Below are positions 6,660-11,495 of a DNA stretch of 11,495 nucleotides, piece after piece. The notes under the pieces are model-generated. The model saw only the letters and a program-made list of their open reading frames with translations. It had not been told where the DNA came from and made no database searches. The DNA comes from Dehalococcoidia bacterium UBA2979 (GTDB lineage: Bacteria > Chloroflexota > Dehalococcoidia > UBA2979), in assembly GCA_002348225.1 (NCBI GenBank), contig DEAP01000122.1, positions 1 through 11,495 on the forward strand, written 5' to 3'. A program made the position numbers and the translations under genes. Each line of letters opens with the position of its first letter. The first letter of the stretch is position 1.

Positions 6660-7928
6660 ATGTGTGCAAAGGTATCAGCTTTTATGTCCTCAAAATTCGA
6701 ATTGCCACCGCTTCCACCACCTCGGCCGCTACGTCCCGCCCCAACACTGTCGGGATTTTGTGACCAGAAATTTGAAAAACTGGAGGAAGAATTCGTTCGT
6801 AATTTTGTTGAACGAGGAGATGTCGGAGCTGCTGTTGCCGTGTGCCAAGATGGTGAGCTTGTGGTGGATCTGTGGGCTGGTTATAGGGATCAGAGGCAAC
6901 AGCTACCATGGCGGGAGAACACACTCGTTCCCGTTTGGTCCATCGGTAAGGGAGTAACTGCGATTGCCCTGCTGCGACAGATCGATCAGGGTCTGATCAG
7001 CCTTGAGGATCCAGTTTCTGATCATTGGCCAGAATTCGCCCAATCAGGCAAAGATTCAGTGACAATTCGAATGCTTTTGGCTCACCGGGCTGGCCTTCCA
7101 GCTATTGATAGAGTCTTGCCCAAAAGTTCACAGCTGCTTGACTGGGACCTGATGTGCTCCGCGCTTGCTGCACAGAAACCATGGTGGGAACCGGATAGGG
7201 GTCATGGCTACCACACAAATACTATTGGTTTCCTACTGGGCGAAGTTGTTCGCAGAGTTACAAATCACCGCGTGCGTGAAGTTATTACCAACGAGATTGC
7301 AGCGCCACTCGACGCCGAATTTATGGTAGGAACCCGGAAGAAAGACGACTACCGTACGGCAGATTGGATTCCGTATAGACCTCTTGAAGGGGAGGTTGTA
7401 CCTGAGAGACATCCATGGAAGAAAGTAAAACTAAAAGATGCTACACACCTGCAGCGAATGAGCATACGCACCTACGGAAATCCAAAGGTCTACAAAGAGC
7501 ATTCGACAGGGTCTCGAGTTTGGCGTGGTGCGGAATTCCCAAGTACGAATCCTCACTCTAACGCGCGCTCGGTAGCCCTAATTTTTGGTGCGCTCGCAAA
7601 TGGTGGATACGGTAACAACGGATATAAACTTTTGAGTCCGGAACTCATTGAAGCGGCAAGGAATATTGAATCGGATGGTGAGGATCTCGTCCTGGGTCGA
7701 CCAACGAGATTTGGTCTCGGGTTCCAGCTGGCGATTCCTGGGATCCGACCGCTCGGCCCTAATCCGAGGGCATTCGGGCATTATGGGAATGGTGGGCATA
7801 TAGGCATCGCAGATCCTGAAGCTGGTGTCAGTCTGGCCTATACCTGTAACCAAAGCGGTCGCTCGTGGCGCGATCCACGCAATATAGCTCTGGTCGATGC
7901 ACTATTTGGTTCTGTTTATCAGAAATAA
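6660..7928 (+). CDS. Serine hydrolase, class C beta-lactamase/EstB-like esterase family
   Basis: The 422-residue protein (414 if ATG 6684 is the start) belongs to the beta-lactamase-related serine hydrolases. The nucleophile motif SxxK is WSIGKGVTA (Ser94/Lys97). RMLLAHRAGLP follows, the second-motif region is GHGYHTNTIGFLLGEVVRR, where the tyrosine would be the general base, and the third motif is GHYGNGGHIG near the end. These enzymes are mostly esterases or amidases on small substrates and rarely confer antibiotic resistance. There is no signal peptide, so it is likely cytoplasmic. The N-terminus is proline-rich (PPLPPPRPLRPAP, 16-28) before the family start SGFCDQKFE. ATG 6660 has no ribosome site; ATG 6684 has AAAGG eleven bases upstream, so 6684 is as likely. 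It opens the five-gene plus-strand cluster, and could release an acid or alcohol for the enzymes that follow. Confidence 0.88.
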   Translation: MCAKVSAFMSSKFELPPLPPPRPLRPAPTLSGFCDQKFEKLEEEFVRNFVERGDVGAAVAVCQDGELVVDLWAGYRDQRQQLPWRENTLVPVWSIGKGVTAIALLRQIDQGLISLEDPVSDHWPEFAQSGKDSVTIRMLLAHRAGLPAIDRVLPKSSQLLDWDLMCSALAAQKPWWEPDRGHGYHTNTIGFLLGEVVRRVTNHRVREVITNEIAAPLDAEFMVGTRKKDDYRTADWIPYRPLEGEVVPERHPWKKVKLKDATHLQRMSIRTYGNPKVYKEHSTGSRVWRGAEFPSTNPHSNARSVALIFGALANGGYGNNGYKLLSPELIEAARNIESDGEDLVLGRPTRFGLGFQLAIPGIRPLGPNPRAFGHYGNGGHIGIADPEAGVSLAYTCNQSGRSWRDPRNIALVDALFGSVYQK

Positions 7929-7967
7929 GTCTGACTACAATTGAACTTAATCAAAGGTAGAAAATGA

Positions 7968-8684
7968 ATGACTAGCGAGGAATACTTAGTGAGTACTGAG
8001 AATAATGATATTTTGACACATACAGAACTCGAATCACTTTGCGAATGGCCAACGCCCGCAATTGCAAACGCCATTGAGACGTTTGATATGCGCTCCCGAG
8101 CTGCGGGATTCACAAATTCAGAAATAGTATGTAGGTTCCCAGAATTAGGAGTCAGGGCAGGTTACGCCGTTACAGCCAAAATGAGAGCTTCTATTCCTGG
8201 CGAGGAAGATCCACAGACGGTAGATAGAGATCTGCTGATAGAGGCAATGCTATCTCAGCCCGGTCCGAAATTTTTAGTGATTCAAGACCTCGATCAGCCG
8301 TCGGTCGGCTCATGGTGGGGAGAGGTAAACTCTACTAGACATACAGCACTTGGTGGAGTAGGAGTAATTACTGATGGCGGTATACGGGATCTCGATGAGA
8401 TGCGTGGCATGGGTTTTCTCGCTTTATCAAAGCATGTTTTGGTGTCACATGGATATATGCATCTCGTTGAGGTCGGCGGTGCGGTTGAGGTAGGGGGAAT
8501 GCTTGTCAGGCCTGGTGACCTTATTGTTGCAGACCAGCATGGTGCCATACAAGTGCCATCATCCATAGCACAAGACATACCTGCTGCTGCTGCCCAGATC
8601 GAACTCAAGGAACGTAAAACTATCGCCTTTTATACCGATCCAGCATATTCACCCGGCGATCAAATAGAGGGGAAATACCCATAG
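7968..8684 (+). CDS. RraA-like / HMG-CHA aldolase family protein
   Basis: The 238-residue protein fits the RraA/DlpA/HMG-aldolase family in length and motifs. TPAIANAIETFDMRSRAAGF (29-48) is the typical start of the fold. GEVNSTRHTALGGVGVITDG (118-137) leads to GGIRD, whose Arg140 and Asp141 are the substrate- and metal-binding residues of 4-hydroxy-4-methyl-2-oxoglutarate aldolase. RPGDLIVADQHGAIQVP (506-equivalent strand near 177-193) closes the barrel side. The aldolases split branched hydroxy-oxodicarboxylates to pyruvate plus a second acid, or decarboxylate oxaloacetate; RraA itself inhibits RNase E. Presence of the catalytic Arg/Asp and neighbours of a catabolic kind favour the enzyme. 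Start is uncertain: ATG 7968 overlaps ATG 7964 (a three-codon ORF), and GTG 7989 has GAGGA seven bases upstream. Confidence 0.87.
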   Translation: MTSEEYLVSTENNDILTHTELESLCEWPTPAIANAIETFDMRSRAAGFTNSEIVCRFPELGVRAGYAVTAKMRASIPGEEDPQTVDRDLLIEAMLSQPGPKFLVIQDLDQPSVGSWWGEVNSTRHTALGGVGVITDGGIRDLDEMRGMGFLALSKHVLVSHGYMHLVEVGGAVEVGGMLVRPGDLIVADQHGAIQVPSSIAQDIPAAAAQIELKERKTIAFYTDPAYSPGDQIEGKYP

Positions 8685-8713
8685 TATTAGTCCGTCGTAC
8701 AGGAACATAAATA

Positions 8714-9658
8714 ATGAAAATAGCAGTAGTGGGTGCTGGCGCAGTTGGGACGTACTATGGAGCACGCCTGGCCGAGGCTGGTCATGAGGTTGGCTTCGTG
8801 ATTCGTAGCGAGTTCGACTTGGTTTCAAAAGCCGGGATCACTGTACTAAGCAAAGATGGGGACATTCATCTTAAAGACCCTCTTATTGCTCCTAACGTTG
8901 AGAAACTTGCGGCACAATTCGAACCAGATTGGGTACTGTGTGGACTGAAGGCAACAGCTCTAGATATTTCTCAGGAATTGATTTCACCATTGATGGGATC
9001 AAAGACTCGGATGCTGGCAATTATCAATGGGCTAGGCATCGAAGAGGAGTTTGCGAGTTGGATGACGCCTGATTTAGTGTTCGGAGGACTTGCTTTCACC
9101 TGCATCAATCGAGATAACGCCTCGCTAGTGAATCACTTAGATTATGGACCTCTAACGGTAGCTCATTTCGGTGATAATTCCAAAAGACTGGAAGAGGCCC
9201 AATCACTCTGGAACGGAGCGAAAGTGGATGTAAGCCTGGCAGATTCTCGGATCGCGGCCCGCTATCAGAAACTGTGTTGGAATATTCCATTTAATGGACT
9301 GTGCGTTTTGGAAGGTGGAGTGACCACTGACAAAATAATGCGAAACCCAAGACTCAGGGCCAAAGCCGAATCACTTATGAATGAGGTAATCGCAATAGCG
9401 AACGCAGATCTTTCGACGGTCGCAACATCTCCGGCGATTGCACTTGATGTCATTCTTGTGGAACAGATGATGACAATGACTGAGGCGATGGTAGATTACA
9501 GACCAAGCACGATGATCGACTTTGTTGAAGGTAGGGAGATGGAAATTGACGCCATATTCAGTAGACCACTGCAACGTGGTCGCGAGCTAGGTGTCCAATG
9601 TGATGAGCTTGCATCTCTTACTCGTCAACTGATTGAGTTAGATTCACGAAAGTCATAG
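8714..9658 (+). CDS. Ketopantoate reductase-like ApbA/PanE family oxidoreductase
   Basis: At 314 residues it has the usual ketopantoate reductase length. The N-terminal NADPH site is KIAVVGAGAVGTYYGARL (GxGxxG at 7-12). The catalytic lysine is Lys186 in ARYQKLCWNIPFNGL, with the conserved Asn190 four residues on, and Glu277 lies in GREMEID, matching the substrate-binding glutamate of PanE. PanE reduces 2-dehydropantoate to pantoate in coenzyme A synthesis, but the family also contains many 2-oxoacid reductases. Since no panB or panC is nearby and the gene sits among catabolic enzymes, a different 2-oxoacid, perhaps one linked to the RraA-like aldolase before it, is likelier. The ATG at 8714 has AGGA nine bases upstream. 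The gap to the preceding gene is 29 bp. Confidence 0.88.
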   Translation: MKIAVVGAGAVGTYYGARLAEAGHEVGFVIRSEFDLVSKAGITVLSKDGDIHLKDPLIAPNVEKLAAQFEPDWVLCGLKATALDISQELISPLMGSKTRMLAIINGLGIEEEFASWMTPDLVFGGLAFTCINRDNASLVNHLDYGPLTVAHFGDNSKRLEEAQSLWNGAKVDVSLADSRIAARYQKLCWNIPFNGLCVLEGGVTTDKIMRNPRLRAKAESLMNEVIAIANADLSTVATSPAIALDVILVEQMMTMTEAMVDYRPSTMIDFVEGREMEIDAIFSRPLQRGRELGVQCDELASLTRQLIELDSRKS

Positions 9659-9693
9659 AGCGCAACGACCCTATTAGGTATTACCATCGTGCA

Positions 9694-10761
9694 ATGACTC
9701 CGACGATCTATCAAACACTTGCTAGCGACATGTGCTCCATAGCCACGGAATTTCTTGAAGGACTTTCATCCGAACAACTTTCTAAATGTTCCTATGATTT
9801 CGCTGACGATGATGAGCGCGAGCGCTGGGCTTACACGCCGGGTATACGCGGCGGTTTGCCATTCACTGAAATGGAACCTCACCAAGAGAGACAAGCCAGG
9901 CGATTACTTGCTACCGGGATGTCAGCGTCTGGATTTGTCTCGAGTACAACCATAATGTCCTTAGAAGTACCACTTGATCAACGGGAAGGGTGGCAGGGGA
10001 ACTTTGTCCGAGATCCGAGACTTTATTACGTGAGTATTTTCGGAACTCCAGGCGCAGATTGGGCCTGGCGATTCGACGGGCACCATATAAGTGTTTCGTA
10101 CCTGATACTCGGTGGTGCAGTGGCGAGTATGACGCCCATGTTCCTTGGTTCAAATCCTGCTGACGCTCCTCTCATGGGTGGAGAGTTATTACGGCCGTTA
10201 GCCGCCGAGGAGGATACAGGGAGAGAGCTTATTTTAAACATGAGCCCGTCTCAGCGAGCAATTGCTGCGGTAAGTGAAGTGGCTCCTTCAGATATTGTGC
10301 AATCCAATCGACCGAAAGTTGAAGAAGGGAGCTTGCCATGGGAGGATGCTTCCACACCAACCGATGGTACTTATCGAGGACGTGCGATACGACCAAACGA
10401 ACCCGAGATTCTTCGATATAGACGCGCGGCTCCAATTGGAATATCTATGGATGCTCTCGATGCTCAATCTAAAGAGATATTAATTAACTTGATACGCCAC
10501 TATCTTGGGCGATTACCAGCATCTCTTGCTAAGTCTGAATTTGAGAAGTATGAAAATGGTTTATTTAGCGACATACATTTTTCCTGGGCCGGTGGATTAG
10601 CTAGATATCAACCCCACTACTACCGCATACAAGGTGCGGAACTTTTAATCGAATATGACAACACCCAGAATGATGCAAATCATATCCACTCTGTCTGGCG
10701 GAAACCGGATGGTGATTTTGGTAGAGATGTGTTGGAGCAACATTATTCGACTAATCACTAG
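9694..10761 (+). CDS. DUF3500 family protein
   Basis: The 355-residue protein is recognised as DUF3500. Landmarks are ERWAYTPGIRGGLPF (43-57), RDPRLYYVSIFGTPG (106-120), WAWRFDGHHISVSY (123-136), and the highly conserved end YYRIQGAELLIEYDNTQN (309-326) followed by ANHIHSVWR (328-336) and GDFG. No activity is known to me for the family. Two histidine-rich sites (His130/His131 and His330/His332) with acidic and aromatic neighbours look like candidate metal or active-site residues; this is inference. There is no signal peptide in this reading, although a short leader is absent in many members. The ATG at 9694 has no good ribosome site; AGG at 9676-9678 is 15 bases away. It is 35 bp after the reductase and 28 bp before the amidohydrolase, so it likely belongs to the same operon. 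Confidence 0.9.
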   Translation: MTPTIYQTLASDMCSIATEFLEGLSSEQLSKCSYDFADDDERERWAYTPGIRGGLPFTEMEPHQERQARRLLATGMSASGFVSSTTIMSLEVPLDQREGWQGNFVRDPRLYYVSIFGTPGADWAWRFDGHHISVSYLILGGAVASMTPMFLGSNPADAPLMGGELLRPLAAEEDTGRELILNMSPSQRAIAAVSEVAPSDIVQSNRPKVEEGSLPWEDASTPTDGTYRGRAIRPNEPEILRYRRAAPIGISMDALDAQSKEILINLIRHYLGRLPASLAKSEFEKYENGLFSDIHFSWAGGLARYQPHYYRIQGAELLIEYDNTQNDANHIHSVWRKPDGDFGRDVLEQHYSTNH

Positions 10762-10789
10762 TAGTGAAGGATTGTGGATTGGAACACCC

Positions 10790-11495
10790 ATGGAAACAGA
10801 GCCCACGCTAATTTTATTTAATGGATATGTGCATACGGTCGACGAGCATAACTCGATATCAGAGGCAGTCGCCGTGGCTGATAATAGGATAATTGCCACT
10901 GGCTCTGATACGGAGATTAAACCTCGAGCCACTTCCAATACGACGATGATCGATCTCGAAGGCCGTTCACTACTTCCCGGTTTTATTGATGCGCATCAGC
11001 ATTTTGCTGGAATTGGTGCCGCTCAGGATGCTATCAATTGCAAAGCTCCTGGGATGGACTCGATATCAGCATTGGTGGAAGAGGTCAGAAAACGTGCGTC
11101 CAGCCAACCGAAAGGCACGTGGATCAGAGGAAGGGGTTATAACGATTCAAAGCTCGCGGAGAATCGCCACCCTAACAGAATGGACTGGGATTCGGTTGCT
11201 CCAGACCATCCAGTCTGGTTTACAAGGACATGTGGACACATAAGTTCCTTCAATTCGCAAGCGATGCAAGTGGCGAACGTGCCTGAAAATCTGGCTGACC
11301 CTGATGGCGGTGAATATGACAGGGATTCTTCAGGAGCATTACTCGGCGTGGCCTATGAGCGGGCAACTATTCCGTTTCGGGATGTGCTTGAACCATCTAA
11401 AAGTGAAATCCGCGAGCATCTCATTACTGCAAATCGGTTAGATTTGCAGTCTGGGCTCACGAGCATTCACGATGCAGGTGGTATGACAGGCCTTC
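10790..11495 (+). CDS. Amidohydrolase family 3 (YtcJ-like), partial
   Basis: The first 235 codons are visible and the frame is open at the window end. The N-terminal strand TLILFNGYVHTVDE is the usual beta-sandwich start, then VAVADNRIIATGSD, and the metal motif LLPGFIDAHQHF gives His69 and His71 (HxH). WIRGRGYNDSKL, RMDWDSVAPDHPVWFTRTCG and SGLTSIHDAGG match the YtcJ/Amidohydro_3 pattern (usual length 520-560). These metal hydrolases act on N-acyl amines, amides or related imides; the product is unknown here. The ATG at 10790 is chosen because homology begins here; GGA stands six bases upstream. An in-frame TTG at 10772 right after GAAGGA is a weaker alternative. It is the last visible gene of the plus-strand cluster. 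Confidence 0.88.
   Translation, partial: METEPTLILFNGYVHTVDEHNSISEAVAVADNRIIATGSDTEIKPRATSNTTMIDLEGRSLLPGFIDAHQHFAGIGAAQDAINCKAPGMDSISALVEEVRKRASSQPKGTWIRGRGYNDSKLAENRHPNRMDWDSVAPDHPVWFTRTCGHISSFNSQAMQVANVPENLADPDGGEYDRDSSGALLGVAYERATIPFRDVLEPSKSEIREHLITANRLDLQSGLTSIHDAGGMTGL

Noticed and set aside
6660..7928. An antibiotic-resistance beta-lactamase
   Set aside because: No signal peptide, an EstB-like third motif and a catabolic neighbourhood favour an esterase or amidase role.
8294..8608. A 104-codon open frame on the minus strand
   Set aside because: It lies wholly inside the RraA-like gene, has a composition of repeated Pro/Thr/Ser typical of antisense reading, and no ribosome site.

Overview
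The window is a dense bacterial stretch of thirteen protein genes (eleven complete, one cut at each end). I see no RNA genes, mobile elements, CRISPR arrays or obvious repeats. The mix of genes (a two-module VOC protein next to an unusual SAM methyltransferase, MmgE/PrpD, a class-C-like serine hydrolase, an RraA-type aldolase, a ketopantoate-reductase-like enzyme, DUF3500, a YtcJ-type amidohydrolase, and a stand-alone KaiC-like ATPase), together with middling base composition and short gaps, resembles the catabolic gene islands of uncultured marine Chloroflexota such as SAR202. This assignment is an inference from gene content; no marker gene is present.

Layout. From 4376 leftwards to 1 runs a minus-strand cluster in the order MmgE/PrpD, HAD-like hydrolase, MFS exporter, VOC protein, SAM methyltransferase (cut by the window start). 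Gaps are 39 bp, a 4-bp ATGA overlap, 48 bp and 9 bp, as expected for one operon. Across an 87-bp divergent gap a plus-strand pair begins: a zinc-free quinone-oxidoreductase-type MDR protein and a single-domain KaiC-like ATPase. A small two-helix membrane protein with a very basic tail lies on the minus strand, tail to tail with the KaiC gene, with 2 bp between the stop codons. From about 6660 to the right end a second plus-strand cluster holds serine hydrolase, RraA-like aldolase, ApbA/PanE-like reductase, DUF3500 and a partial amidohydrolase, with gaps of 28 to 39 bp.

How they may work together. Both long clusters look like catabolism of small carboxylates or esters. In the left one, a dehydratase-like enzyme acts with an exporter, a VOC enzyme and a methyltransferase. 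In the right one, an esterase or amidase, an aldolase or decarboxylase for branched hydroxy-oxo acids, a 2-oxoacid reductase and an amidohydrolase could form successive steps. No substrate can be named from sequence alone.

The most notable local details are: a methyltransferase reading frame with no ATG, GTG or TTG start, placed directly in frame after the VOC stop codon and behind a TAGGAG ribosome site built from that stop; a KaiC-like ATPase with changed residues after Walker B; and a short, well-positioned leader peptide ORF in front of it.
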